Of a DNA stretch of 64,000 bases, positions 1-8,716 are shown in pieces (positions within the stretch are counted from its first letter, which is position 1; every line of letters begins with the position of its first letter). The position numbers and the translations under genes are program-made. The notes under the pieces are model-generated. The model was not told the origin of the DNA and made no database searches. It worked only from the letters and a program-made list of their open reading frames with translations. Source of the stretch: Brevundimonas basaltis (lineage in GTDB: Bacteria; Pseudomonadota; Alphaproteobacteria; Caulobacterales; Caulobacteraceae); assembly GCF_014202075.1 (NCBI RefSeq), contig NZ_JACHFZ010000001.1, positions 1 through 64,000 of the forward strand, in the 5' to 3' direction.

Positions 1-56
1 TCACGACGCGGTCGCTTGCTGCTTGAGCGCGTGACCGCACCGTACAACGACAGACC

Positions 57-86
57 GGCCCCCGGAGCGATCCGGGGGCCGTTTTG
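57..86 (+). terminator. Rho-independent terminator of an off-window gene
   Basis: A 10-bp perfect GC-rich stem (57-66 with 71-80) closed by the tetraloop GCGA is followed by GTTTTG. It probably ends a plus-strand gene whose 3' end lies at or before the left edge. Short open frames reach stops at about 26 and 34, but too little is present to identify that gene. The rest of 1-146 shows nothing else. Confidence 0.75.
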
Positions 87-146
87 CTGTCCGGATGCTG
101 GCCTGAGGCCCGGGCCGGCCCGGGCCGGCCCGAGCTGGAGCCGGCG

Positions 147-536
147 CTACAGTCTGTCGAGCGCGCGTCTGAGACGGGCCCCGATCTCTTCGGCCTTCGC
201 CGCGAGAGCCGGGTTATCGATGGCGGACATGGAGGCGGCGGGGTCGACGGCGGCGACCTCGGTTCCCTCACCATCCGGTCGCTGTTGAACGATGACGTTG
301 CAGGGCAGCATGACGCCGACCTTGTCCTCGACCGACAGGGCCTCATGGGCCGCCTTCGGGTTGCAGGCTCCGAGAATGATGTAGGGGCGAAAGTCGATCT
401 CCAGCTTGTCGCGAAAGGTGGCGGTGACGTCGATCTCGGTGATGACGCCGAATCCCTCGGCCTTCAACGCCTCGCGCGTTCGGCCCACGGTCGCCTCGAA
501 GGGGTCACTGACGGTCTTGCTGAAGTAGTAGGTCAT
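147..536 (-). CDS. DUF302 family protein
   Basis: A 129-aa protein with the DUF302 pattern: an N-terminal strand beginning MTYYFSKTV, a central 'GFGVITEID' segment, and an 'LGACNPKAAHEAL' stretch followed by 'LPCNVIVQ'. The function of DUF302 is not established; members are small soluble alpha/beta proteins and some lie near metal or sulfur genes. There is no signal peptide. The ATG is preceded by GAGGACG. The gene lies 63 bp downstream of the L,D-transpeptidase gene on the same strand, so the two may be cotranscribed. Family assignment is fairly sure; function is unknown. Confidence 0.8.
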   Translation of the reverse strand: MTYYFSKTVSDPFEATVGRTREALKAEGFGVITEIDVTATFRDKLEIDFRPYIILGACNPKAAHEALSVEDKVGVMLPCNVIVQQRPDGEGTEVAAVDPAASMSAIDNPALAAKAEEIGARLRRALDRL

Positions 537-599
537 GGGTTCGTCCTCTGCGGCGTTCGATATCCGGGCGCGGGCCCCGTCGCCCGCGCGTGGGGCGGG

Positions 600-1703
600 T
601 CAGGTGAACCGCACCTTGACCCCCGGCTTGACCGCCCCGGCCAGTTGTTCGGCGTCCCAGTTGGTCAGGCGGACGCAGCCGCTGGAAGCGGTCTTGCCGA
701 TCTTCGCCGGATCCGGGGTTCCGTGGATCCCATAGGTGTCGCGGGACAGGTCGATCCACACCGAGCCGACCGGATTGTTGGGGCCGGGCGGGACGATGAC
801 CGTGCGGCCGCCCTCGCCATAGCTGACCCGCGAGGGATCGTAGGTGTAGTTGGGCTCGGGCGCGATGGCCCGGACGGTGTGGGTTCCGGTGGGGGACGGG
901 GTCTGGCCGCTGCCGATGGTGGCGGGGTAGAAGGCCAGCAGCCGGCCGTCGGCGGCATAGGCGCGCACCGCGCTCTCGGCCTTGTCGACCACGATGCGGG
1001 CCACCTCGTCCTGCAGGGCGTCGGGCCCGGTCGCGGCCACCACGATGGTCTGGCCCGCGCGCCCGAAATCGACGTCGGGATTGAGGGCGTCGAGCAGGGC
1101 CTCGCTCATGTGGAATTTCTCGGCCAGCGCCTCGCGGGCGTCGACATAGCCGACGGTCTGCATCCGGGCCTGGGCTTCCAGCGACTCGGGTACGCTGCCG
1201 ACGAAGGGGCCGGACACGTCCGCGGGGGTGATGGTGTAGTCGGTCAACACCCGGCCCCCGTCGCCGGCGGTCAGGCGCTCGAACACCGTCGCGTCGAGCT
1301 CGCCGTCCACCGGCAGGTCATGGGCTTCCTCGAAAGCGGCGATGGCCTGACGGGTGTTCTCACCGCCGAGGCCGTCGACGATGCCCGGCGAAAACCGCGT
1401 GCGGTCGAGCAGGATCTGGGCCCGAACCATGGCGGGCTCGGGTCGGGCGTCCCCGGGCAGCGCCTCGCGGACCGCGGGCGCCGTGCCGGGTCGTTCGCCG
1501 GCGGCGGCGTCGCCGGTCTCCGGCGCAGGGGCGGGCGGGGTGAAGCTCGCCGACTCCACGGACTGGCGCAGGCTGGCGGCGGCGGCGGCCCCCGGGTCGG
1601 CCGCCTCGTCGGCGCGGGGCGCCGGCCGACGATCACAGCCCGCAAGCGCCAACACGGGCAGGGCGGCGAACAGGGCGAGGCGGGCAGGGCGGCTCGGGAT
1701 CAT
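600..1703 (-). CDS. L,D-transpeptidase lipoprotein (YkuD) with peptidoglycan-binding and LysM-like domains
   Basis: A 367-aa probable periplasmic lipoprotein that cross-links peptidoglycan or attaches partners to it. A lipoprotein signal ends in LAGC, with the lipidated Cys at about residue 23. A low-complexity Ala/Pro/Glu linker follows, then a PG_binding_1 domain (about 95-150), a LysM-like segment (about 190-225, 'FHMSEALLDALNPDVDF'), and the YkuD catalytic domain to the C-terminus. The YkuD signature is intact: HGT near residue 327 and SSGCVR with the nucleophile Cys near 343. The start is supported by a GGAG motif 8 nt upstream. It is first in a two-gene minus-strand unit with the DUF302 gene. 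Confidence 0.93.
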   Translation of the reverse strand: MIPSRPARLALFAALPVLALAGCDRRPAPRADEAADPGAAAAASLRQSVESASFTPPAPAPETGDAAAGERPGTAPAVREALPGDARPEPAMVRAQILLDRTRFSPGIVDGLGGENTRQAIAAFEEAHDLPVDGELDATVFERLTAGDGGRVLTDYTITPADVSGPFVGSVPESLEAQARMQTVGYVDAREALAEKFHMSEALLDALNPDVDFGRAGQTIVVAATGPDALQDEVARIVVDKAESAVRAYAADGRLLAFYPATIGSGQTPSPTGTHTVRAIAPEPNYTYDPSRVSYGEGGRTVIVPPGPNNPVGSVWIDLSRDTYGIHGTPDPAKIGKTASSGCVRLTNWDAEQLAGAVKPGVKVRFT

Positions 1704-1839
1704 CGGCGAACTCCAGCGGTCGGGACCAGAGCAACACCGCAGGGCGCCGGCTGTTCCTTAAGCGAAGGTCTGCCGCCAGGCCTCCGGCGGCGATGCCACC
1801 CGGGCCGAACGCGGCAGGCGTCGACGACGAGGGCCCGGA

Positions 1840-2022
1840 TCAAGGGTTGGGCTTTCCGGTGGCGGGATCGGTGGCGGTTTCTCCGCTGTTGCTGCTGCCT
1901 TCGGACCCGCGCGGCTCCTGGGCGGGGCGCGGCGGTTGTCCCTCGCGGGCGGGCGTGCGCTGTTCCTCGTATTCGTTCTGACGGCCGGGCGCGCGTCGGT
2001 CGGCTTCCTGCGGGTCGGTCAT
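1840..2022 (-). CDS. Small hydrophilic hypothetical protein
   Basis: A 60-aa protein rich in Pro, Gln, Glu, Arg and Gly, with no hydrophobic segment, so probably disordered. The ATG at 2022 was chosen over one 21 nt upstream because GAGGAG sits 6 nt before it. Caulobacterales genomes often carry short disordered proteins of this kind, but I do not recognise the family. It lies between the transpeptidase gene (same strand) and the divergent FemAB-like gene. The gap at 1704-1839 holds only a small GCCGCC/GGCGGC hairpin at about 1771-1790. Confidence 0.55.
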   Translation of the reverse strand: MTDPQEADRRAPGRQNEYEEQRTPAREGQPPRPAQEPRGSEGSSNSGETATDPATGKPNP

Positions 2023-2161
2023 GGCGATCTCCTCTACAGCCAAGCCAACGCCCGCGGGCAGGGCAGGTTTCGTTCACCATGCCGGCTTACCCTGTTGAAA
2101 GAGGCGACGGGCTAAGCCTGACGGCGAAGACGCCCGCAGCGGGCGTCGCCCGGGAGGCCGC

Positions 2162-3328
2162 ATGACCGCGCTGAAGGTCGACATCGTCGGAACGGATGCG
2201 CTGGGCGAGGCGGACTGGGCCGAGTGGCGCGCCATGCTGGCCGCCGATCCGGCCTTGAACAGCCCCTATTTCAGGCCCGAGTTCACCCGCGTCGCAGGGC
2301 GCATCAGCCCGAACGCGGCGGTGGCCGTGTTCTCGCGCGGCGGGCGCACCGTCGGCTTCTTGCCGCATCAGAGGCGGGGCGGGGCGGTGCAGCCGTTGGC
2401 CGCGCCGATGAACGATTATCACGGCGTCATCGCCCGGCCGGGCGAGGCGCCTTCCCTGGAAGCGGCGGCCGCGGCGTTGGGCGCCAGCCGGCTCAACGTC
2501 ACCGCCTGGGTCGGGGCGACGGGCGAGGGCGGTCGCGACCCCGGCGAGCCGAGGCGAACGGTGCAGGTCGCCCTGGGGGCCGACGGATACGAAGGCTGGT
2601 ACGCCGAACGCCGGGCGAGCGAGGGCAAATTCTTCAAGGACAAGGAACGCGCCCGGCGCAGCATGGAAGCGGAGCTGGGCCCGCTGCGCGTGGAACGGGG
2701 GCTCCGCGATCCGGCCCTGCTGAACTGGCTGATCGGGCTGAAGCGCGAGCAGTACCGGCGCACGGGGCGGCACGACATCTTCGCCTGCGGCTGGACCGCC
2801 GACCTCCTTCATGCCCTGCTCAAGGAGAAGACCGAAGGCTTCGGCGCCTCGATGGCCGGGCTGTGGGCCGGGGACCGGTTGGCGGCGGTGGAATATTCGC
2901 TGCACGGCGGCGACCAGTATCACTTCTGGTTCCCGGGCTACGATCCGGCGCTGTCGCGCTGTTCGCCGGGCATCCTGCTGAGCATGGACACGATGCGTCT
3001 GGCCTCGGCGCTGGGCTACCGGACCTTCGACTTCGGTTTCGAGGGCGAGCACTACAAGAAATATTTCTGCAATGCGTCGCGCACGGTGCGCGAGGCGCTG
3101 ATCCTGCGGCCGGGGCTGGGAACGGCCGTCAGCCAGGCGGCTGTCGGGACGCTGAACCTGGCCGGACAAGGGCGCGGGGAACGCCTGCGCGCCAGCGTGC
3201 GGCGGCGCTGGGCGGCGATCGAGGCCTGCGAGACCACGCCGGTCGCGCGCATGCGCGGCGCCCTCCAGGCGGCCGGCGCGGCCCTTGCAAAGGCGCGGCG
3301 GGCATCGACCCGACCTGTACCGGCCTGA
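2162..3328 (+). CDS. GNAT/FemAB-like acyltransferase (CelD/BcsL type)
   Basis: A 388-aa cytoplasmic protein of the GNAT superfamily type often annotated as CelD/BcsL or FemAB-like. Visible marks are the central 'FKDKERARRSMEAELG' segment, the 'LIGLKREQYRRTGRHD' helix, 'YHFWFPGYDPALSRCSPGILL' and the C-terminal 'FDFGFEGEHYKKYF' motif typical of this family. Members transfer acyl or aminoacyl groups in polysaccharide or envelope assembly; the substrate here is unknown. GGGAGG precedes the ATG, directly after a GACGCCCGC/GCGGGCGTC hairpin (2129-2147). The cupin gene follows after 7 bp, so the two form an operon. Confidence 0.85.
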   Translation: MTALKVDIVGTDALGEADWAEWRAMLAADPALNSPYFRPEFTRVAGRISPNAAVAVFSRGGRTVGFLPHQRRGGAVQPLAAPMNDYHGVIARPGEAPSLEAAAAALGASRLNVTAWVGATGEGGRDPGEPRRTVQVALGADGYEGWYAERRASEGKFFKDKERARRSMEAELGPLRVERGLRDPALLNWLIGLKREQYRRTGRHDIFACGWTADLLHALLKEKTEGFGASMAGLWAGDRLAAVEYSLHGGDQYHFWFPGYDPALSRCSPGILLSMDTMRLASALGYRTFDFGFEGEHYKKYFCNASRTVREALILRPGLGTAVSQAAVGTLNLAGQGRGERLRASVRRRWAAIEACETTPVARMRGALQAAGAALAKARRASTRPVPA

Positions 3329-3335
3329 GACAGTC

Positions 3336-4241
3336 ATGACCGTCGCGCGCACCCGCTACGCCGGGCCCATCACCGAGGCCCGGGTCCACGACCACCGCCT
3401 GGTCGAGCAGGGCTTCGCCACGGACGAGGCGCTGGCGGCCATGCTGGAGCGCTATCCCGCCGGGCTGTTCGACATCAATCTGTACGATTACGACGAGGCC
3501 GGTCAGGTGTCGTTGCGCACCGGCGCGCGCGGCCGACTGGGCGGCGCGGATCTGCTGGCCGCGATCCAGCAGGGACGGCTCTGGGTCAATCTGCGCGAGG
3601 TCGAGACCGGCTGGCCCGAACTGTGGGCCGCCGCGATGGCCGAGTTCGGGGACGTGCAGGCGCGCTATCCGGGTCTGCGCGCGGTGCGCCAGTCCGGGCA
3701 GCTGATCCTGTCGTCGCCGCGGGCGCGGGTGCCCTACCATTTCGATGCGGCGGGCGTGGTGCTGTTCCATCTCCGCGGACGCAAGCGGGTTTTCGTCTAT
3801 CCGGGCGATGAGGCCCATCTGGCCGAGACCGACATGGAGCAGGTGGTGACCCGTCAGACCACGGAAGAACTGCCCTATCGCCTCGCCTTCGAGGCGGACG
3901 CCCAGATCATGGACCTCGAGCCGGGGCAGGCCCTGACCTGGCCGCTGTACGCTCCGCACCGTGTCGAGAACCTCGACCGCTTCTGCGTCTCCCTGTCGAT
4001 GGATTTCCAGACCTGGCCGTCGCGGTTCAGAAACGGGGCCCTGTTCACCAATGCAGTGCTGCGTCGCGCGGGCGGCCGGCCGCGCTTCACCGACCGCATG
4101 TCCACGCCTGAACTGGCGGCGCGCTGGGCCGCCTCGCTGGCGCTCAAACGGGCGGGGGCGATGAAGAGCCGCATCGCCGGCTTCGAGCGCGATTTCGAGC
4201 CCGACGCGGGTGCGGCGGATGGCGCGCGCGCCCTGGCATGA
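3336..4241 (+). CDS. JmjC-like cupin protein (putative Fe(II)/2-oxoglutarate oxygenase)
   Basis: A 301-aa protein related to cupin_8/JmjC-like enzymes. A likely iron-binding facial triad is visible: HFD in 'VPYHFDAAGVVLFHL' (H-x-D) and the distal His in 'LYAPHRVENLD', in the usual double-stranded beta-helix order. The 'GRKRVFVYPGDEAH' strand is also typical. Such proteins hydroxylate proteins or small molecules; the substrate is unknown. The ATG at 3336 is taken as the start because it begins 5 bp past the preceding stop; an in-frame codon at 3285 would overlap the upstream gene. Tight coupling to the FemAB-like gene suggests a shared modification pathway. Confidence 0.78.
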   Translation: MTVARTRYAGPITEARVHDHRLVEQGFATDEALAAMLERYPAGLFDINLYDYDEAGQVSLRTGARGRLGGADLLAAIQQGRLWVNLREVETGWPELWAAAMAEFGDVQARYPGLRAVRQSGQLILSSPRARVPYHFDAAGVVLFHLRGRKRVFVYPGDEAHLAETDMEQVVTRQTTEELPYRLAFEADAQIMDLEPGQALTWPLYAPHRVENLDRFCVSLSMDFQTWPSRFRNGALFTNAVLRRAGGRPRFTDRMSTPELAARWAASLALKRAGAMKSRIAGFERDFEPDAGAADGARALA

Positions 4242-4274
4242 GGCCGCCGGCGGCGGCCGCCGGGTTCCTTACAA

Positions 4275-4290
4275 CGAGGTCATGACCTCG
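4275..4290. promoter_or_regulatory. Perfect 16-bp palindrome CGAGGTCATGACCTCG
   Basis: A perfect inverted repeat lies between the cupin gene and the DUF2807 gene, followed by ATTTAAAG. It could be an operator for the DUF2807 gene 68 bp downstream, or a short hairpin (stem CGAGGT, loop CATG) ending the upstream operon. The sequence does not decide between them. Confidence 0.4.
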
Positions 4291-4357
4291 ATTTAAAGTG
4301 ACTTGGCGCGAGGTGAGTCGCACCTTCCCCGCACATTTTCGGAGAGGGAGCCCCGCC

Positions 4358-5251
4358 ATGAAACCCATCCTGCTGTCCGCCGCCGCGGCCGCCGCGCTTG
4401 CCCTGGCCGTCGCCGGGCCCGCTCTGGCCAAGGAGCCCCGGGTGAAAATCGATCACGCCGTCGCCCGGGTCGTGGTCATCGTCGAGGACCGTGCCGACGT
4501 GGCCGTCGAGATTGAACAGGGGAGCTCGCGCCTGCCCGCCCTGCGTCTCGAGCGCGACGGCGACCGGATTCGCATAGACGGCGGTCTCGCGCGCCGCATG
4601 GCCGGCTTGCGTCTGGGCGACGACATCCGCAACTGCCGTTCTGGCCCGGATCGCACGCGACCGGGGGAGGGCGCCTCGGTCGAGGTCCGCAACCTCGGCC
4701 GGGTCAATGTGGATGACGCGCCGCTGATCGTCATCCGCTCGCCCCGCGCCGTCAACGTCGAGACCGGCGGCGCCGTATACGGTTCGATCGGTCGCGGCGC
4801 GGCTTCGGTCGATCTCGGCAGCAGCGGCTGCGGCGACTGGGCGGTGGCGAACACCGAAGGCTCGGTGGATGTGTCCGTGTCAGGCTCGGGCGACCTGATG
4901 GTCGGCACCTCCCGATCCCTCGAGGCCAGCCTGAACGGCGCCGGCGACCTGACGGCGGGCGCCACCGGCCGTCTCGCGCTGAGCGCGAACGGAGCGGGGG
5001 ATGCGGTCATCGCCGAGGTGGACGGTGACACGGACATCTCGATCGCGGGTTCGGGCGAGGTGGCCATTCGCCGGGGGCGGGCGCCCAATCTCGATATCTC
5101 CATCGCCGGCGCGGGCGACGTCGATTTCGGCGGGGTAGCCGGAGACGTCAGCGTCTCCATCGCCGGCGCGGGCGACGTCCGCATCGCCGAGGCGACCGGT
5201 CGCGTCAACCGCAGCGTCGTCGGGGCGGGCGACATCCGCATCGGTCGCTAG
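4358..5251 (+). CDS. Exported DUF2807 (GIN domain) protein
   Basis: A 297-aa exported protein. A Sec signal peptide (about 1-23, ending PALA-KE) precedes a DUF2807 putative auto-transporter adhesin head domain. The C-terminal half is built of repeats around 'SIAGAGDV' and 'SGSGDL', consistent with a right-handed beta-helix. Two repeats are identical over 26 nt at 5097-5122 and 5154-5179, a 57-nt (19-aa) period that points to recent duplication or gene conversion. The ATG has GGAG about 12 nt upstream. The function of these proteins is not established. A terminator at 5277 ends the gene. Confidence 0.82.
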   Translation: MKPILLSAAAAAALALAVAGPALAKEPRVKIDHAVARVVVIVEDRADVAVEIEQGSSRLPALRLERDGDRIRIDGGLARRMAGLRLGDDIRNCRSGPDRTRPGEGASVEVRNLGRVNVDDAPLIVIRSPRAVNVETGGAVYGSIGRGAASVDLGSSGCGDWAVANTEGSVDVSVSGSGDLMVGTSRSLEASLNGAGDLTAGATGRLALSANGAGDAVIAEVDGDTDISIAGSGEVAIRRGRAPNLDISIAGAGDVDFGGVAGDVSVSIAGAGDVRIAEATGRVNRSVVGAGDIRIGR

Positions 5252-5276
5252 CCCCTGCGGGCCATTGCCGGACGGG

Positions 5277-5310
5277 AAGGCCCGGGCGCGGACGCCGCCC
5301 GGGCCTTCTT
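5277..5310 (+). terminator. Terminator of the DUF2807 gene
   Basis: A 12-bp perfect stem (5277-5288 with 5296-5307) with a 7-nt loop is followed by CTT. The T-tract is weak, but the stem is very stable and lies 25 bp after the stop codon. Confidence 0.6.
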
Positions 5311-5335
5311 GCTGGCCGTGACCCACAATCGGGCA

Positions 5336-5370
5336 CGAAAAAGCCCCGGCGGATCGCTCCGCCGGGGCTT
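5336..5370 (-). terminator. Terminator of the porin gene
   Basis: On the minus strand a 13-bp perfect stem (5341-5353 with 5358-5370) with tetraloop GCGA is followed by a run of T (complement of 5337-5342). It begins 24 bp past the porin stop and is a strong intrinsic terminator facing the DUF2807 terminator. Confidence 0.85.
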
Positions 5371-5393
5371 CGTCGTTCGGTCAGGCGTGACGC

Positions 5394-6131
5394 TTAGAGA
5401 GCGCCCAGCAGACCCATGACGCCCGAACCCGGCAGGGCCGCGCCGGCGCGGTCGCGGGCCTGCAGGCCGCCGCCGAAGCTGTAGCGCAGGCCGACGGTCC
5501 AGGTGTCGACGTCCAGGCCTTCGATGTCCGAGTGCGAATAGCCGGCGGTCGCCGAGAACGGCGTGCGGGCGATCTGGTACTCGGCGCCGACGCCGTAGGT
5601 GAAGCCGTCGACATCGGCGTCGTCGATGGTCATCCACGACACGCCGGCGTTCAGGCGCAGGGCGTCGGTGACGTAGAAGGCCGCGTCGCCGCCGACCGAC
5701 CAGACGTCCAGATCGACGTCGTCGGCGGTGGTGTAGGCGACCACGCCGGTCAGGGTGGCGTTGGCCAGGTATTTCTGGGCCTCGAAGCCGGCCGTCAGGG
5801 CCGTCTCATCGGCCACGTCGGCGGCGCCGACGAAGCCGCCGATGCGCAGGTCCGAACCGACCAGGGTGGTCAGGTGGGCCGTTCCGGCGATGACGGTGTC
5901 GTCGTCGCTGTCGGCAACGGCGCCGGCGAGGGTCACGGTCCACTCGCCGAAGGCGGGCATGGCGACGACGCCGTCGACGGCCCAGGCGTCGGAGTCGGCG
6001 CTGAGGCCGCCGAGCTCGAGCTCGCTGTCGCTATAGGTGACGCCGAACGAGCCGACCGGGCCGTCCTGGGCCAGGGCGGGAGCCGCGGCGAAGGCGGCGA
6101 TGGAGGCGGTGACGAGGAGGAGAGACTTCAT
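5394..6131 (-). CDS. Outer-membrane beta-barrel porin-like protein
   Basis: A 245-aa protein with a clear signal peptide (MKSLLLVTASIAAFAAAPALA-QD). The mature part is Gly-, Asp- and Val-rich with alternating strands such as 'LRIGGFVGAADVADE' and 'SFGGGLQ', as expected of a small outer-membrane barrel. It may allow passive diffusion or act as a structural protein; no specific substrate is visible. The C-terminus ends 'GLLGAL', not a terminal aromatic residue. AAGGAAAAC precedes the ATG. It is transcribed away from the ribosomal superoperon. Confidence 0.72.
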   Translation of the reverse strand: MKSLLLVTASIAAFAAAPALAQDGPVGSFGVTYSDSELELGGLSADSDAWAVDGVVAMPAFGEWTVTLAGAVADSDDDTVIAGTAHLTTLVGSDLRIGGFVGAADVADETALTAGFEAQKYLANATLTGVVAYTTADDVDLDVWSVGGDAAFYVTDALRLNAGVSWMTIDDADVDGFTYGVGAEYQIARTPFSATAGYSHSDIEGLDVDTWTVGLRYSFGGGLQARDRAGAALPGSGVMGLLGAL

Positions 6132-6684
6132 TTTTTGTTTTCCTTGGGTGCCGCGGCTGGGAGCGCCGCGACGGACCGCCCGGCTAGCAGCGCCTCGCCA
6201 AGCGCGGCCATTACAAACGCGTCACAAATCAGCCGGATGGGCTGGTTGTGGCCGGCCGGCCACGCATTGTGGCCGAGCGGTGACAAAGTCGCGGACCTAT
6301 TGCGGCGCTTCTTCAACCGCCTGTCATCCGGACGCCGGCCCAGCTTTTTCGAGGGACGCAGTTATAAGGCGTGGCCCGCACCGCGAGGGGCTTCGCCACG
6401 CTTTCGCCGCTTGACGGAAGCGGAATCGATCTGCATAAGCCCCCACTCTTGTTGGACCGGCTGTGCACCTCGCTTGAGTTTGGGGTGCAGACGCGGTCCG
6501 CAGGAACGACCTGAGACCCTGTTCTTTGCAGTGACCCAGGACTTCAACGGCCTTCGCGGGAGACTGCGTGGGCCGATCGTTTTTGCGGACGTGCGTCCTC
6601 TGAAGGCCTTCGCGGCCTGAAGACTCCGGTCTTTGAAATGGTTCACAGGGACGCAGGTTCGCCTGCTTGGGAATAGCTACCGAT
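6132..6684. other. 553-bp divergent intergenic region upstream of rpsJ
   Basis: No supported gene lies here. The region must hold the minus-strand porin promoter and the plus-strand promoter and leader of the S10 operon. A TATAAGGCG at 6363-6371 matches the -10 of the rpsM promoter (TATAAGGCG at 19224), but no good -35 is seen at the right distance. A long rpsJ leader of about 310 nt would follow, with a hairpin AGGCC-TTCGC-GGCCT (6604-6618) and a small GAAGAC/GTCTTT pairing just upstream of the start. These could serve leader-based control, which is inference. Confidence 0.45.
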
Positions 6685-6990
<306 letters not shown>

Positions 6991-7010
6991 GAAGAAAGAG
7001 GCGGGATCCG

Positions 7011-7769
7011 ATGCGCACGGGCGTGATCGCCAAGAAGCTGGGCATGACCCGCGTGTTCGCCGATGACGGCGCGCACGTTCCGGTCACTGTGCTTCAGCTA
7101 GACGGCTGCCAGGTCGTCGGCCAACGTACCCAGGAGCGTGACGGCTACGTCGCTCTCCAGCTGGGCGCTGGCAGCAAGAAGGCCAAGAACACCAACAAGG
7201 CTCAACGCGAAGCTTTCGCGAAGCTGTCGGTGGAACCGAAGGCCTATGTCACCGAGTTCCGCGTCGATGCGGACGCGATGCTGGATGTGGGCGCCGAGTT
7301 CTCGGCCGACCACTTCGTCGCCGGCCAGAAGGTCGACGTCCAGGCCGAGACCATCGGCAAGGGCTTCGCCGGCGCCATGAAGCGCTGGAACTTCGGCGGT
7401 CTGCGCGCCACGCACGGCGTCTCGGTCTCGCACCGTTCGCACGGCTCCACGGGTAACCGTCAGGACCCGGGTCGCACGTTCCCGGGCAAGAAGATGGCCG
7501 GCCACCTCGGCCAGGAAGTCGTCACCACCCAGAACCTGACCGTCTTCCGCGTCGACGCCGACCGCGGCCTGATCATGATCAAGGGCGCCGTCCCGGGTCA
7601 CGAGGGCACGTGGGTCAAGATTCGCGACGCCGTGAAGAAGACCCGTCCGGCTGAAGCTCCCTACCCGGGCGGCGTGAAGTCGTCGAAGACCGCCGCTGCT
7701 GCTGAACCGGCCGAAACGCCGGCCGAGGAAGCCCCGGCGGTCGAGACCACCGAAGGCGGTGAAGCGTAA
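7011..7769 (+). CDS. rplC: 50S ribosomal protein L3
   Basis: A 252-aa early-assembly 23S rRNA binding protein near the peptidyl transferase centre. It starts '[16 protein letters not shown]' and contains '[20 protein letters not shown]', typical of the L3 core. It is longer than E. coli L3 (about 209 aa) because of an Ala/Glu/Pro-rich acidic tail of about 35 residues, likely disordered. GAGGCGGGA precedes the ATG. It overlaps rplD by one base. Confidence 0.97.
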   Translation: MRTGVIAKKLGMTRVFADDGAHVPVTVLQLDGCQVVGQRTQERDGYVALQLGAGSKKAKNTNKAQREAFAKLSVEPKAYVTEFRVDADAMLDVGAEFSADHFVAGQKVDVQAETIGKGFAGAMKRWNFGGLRATHGVSVSHRSHGSTGNRQDPGRTFPGKKMAGHLGQEVVTTQNLTVFRVDADRGLIMIKGAVPGHEGTWVKIRDAVKKTRPAEAPYPGGVKSSKTAAAAEPAETPAEEAPAVETTEGGEA

Positions 7770-8407
7770 TGAAACTCTCGGTCATCAAACTCGACGGCAA
7801 GGCCTCGGGCGACGTTGAACTGTCGGACGCCGTCTTCGGCATCACCGACATTCGCGGCGACCTGCTGGCCCGCTACGTCAACTGGCAGCTGGCCAAGCGC
7901 CGCGCCGGCACGCACAAGGTTCAAACCCGCAACGAGAACTCTCGTACGGGCAAGAAGATGTACAAGCAGAAGGGCACCGGCGGCGCCCGTCACGGTTCGC
8001 GCCGTGCGCCGCAGTTCGTCGGCGGTTCGCGCGCCTTCGGCCCGATCGTCCGCGATCACGGGTTCTCGCTGCCCAAGAAGGTCCGCGCCCTGGCCCTGCG
8101 TCACGCGCTCTCGTCGAAGGCCAAGGCCGGCGACCTGATCGTGGTCGACACGGTGTCGGTCAAGGAGCCCAAGACCGCCAAGCTGCGCGAGCAGTTCGGC
8201 AAGCTGGGCTGGACCAAGGCCCTGATCATCGCCGGTCCCGAAGTCGACGCGAACTTCGGCATGGCCGCGCGCAACATCCCGCACATCGACGTGCTGCCGA
8301 ACGCCGGCCTGAACGTCTATGACATCCTGCGGGCCGACAAGCTGGTGCTGACCAAGGCGGCCGTCGAGGCCATCGAGGCGCGCTTCTCTGAGAAGGAGGC
8401 CGCGTAA
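7769..8407 (+). CDS. rplD: 50S ribosomal protein L4
   Basis: A 212-aa protein lining the exit tunnel; in E. coli it also represses the S10 operon through its leader. The loop '[21 protein letters not shown]' that reaches into the tunnel is intact. Whether it autoregulates this operon cannot be seen. Its start overlaps the rplC stop by one base (TAATG) and its stop overlaps the rplW start by one base, implying translational coupling. Confidence 0.97.
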   Translation: MKLSVIKLDGKASGDVELSDAVFGITDIRGDLLARYVNWQLAKRRAGTHKVQTRNENSRTGKKMYKQKGTGGARHGSRRAPQFVGGSRAFGPIVRDHGFSLPKKVRALALRHALSSKAKAGDLIVVDTVSVKEPKTAKLREQFGKLGWTKALIIAGPEVDANFGMAARNIPHIDVLPNAGLNVYDILRADKLVLTKAAVEAIEARFSEKEAA

Positions 8408-8712
8408 TGGCCGGCGCTCAACCCACCGCCAAACACTACGACACCATCCTGTCGCCGATCATCACCGAGAAGGCGACGATCCTGTCGGAGCAGAACAAGG
8501 TCGTTTTCCGCGTTGCGGGAACCTCGACCAAGGACGAGATCGCCGCGGCGGTCGAAAGCCTGTTCAAGGTCAACGTCCTGAAGGTCAACACCCTCGTCCA
8601 GAAGGGCAAGACCAAGCGCTTCCGCGGCATCATGGGCCGTCGGGTCGACATCAAAAAAGCGATCGTGACGCTGGCCGAAGGCCAGTCGATCGACGTCACC
8701 ACGGGGCTCTGA
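8407..8712 (+). CDS. rplW: 50S ribosomal protein L23
   Basis: A 101-aa protein at the tunnel exit that docks trigger factor and SRP. The '[12 protein letters not shown]' segment and '[20 protein letters not shown]' loop are characteristic. It is coupled to rplD by a one-base overlap and followed by rplB after 4 bp. Confidence 0.97.
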   Translation: MAGAQPTAKHYDTILSPIITEKATILSEQNKVVFRVAGTSTKDEIAAAVESLFKVNVLKVNTLVQKGKTKRFRGIMGRRVDIKKAIVTLAEGQSIDVTTGL

Positions 8713-8716
8713 TCAG

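Noticed and set aside
84..2165. Long plus-strand open frame of 693 codons opposite the transpeptidase gene
   Set aside because: Shadow of GC-rich antisense DNA: no family features, and the minus strand has recognisable domains and starts.
2087..3352. Long minus-strand frame opposite the FemAB-like gene
   Set aside because: Antisense shadow; no ribosome-binding site or domain.
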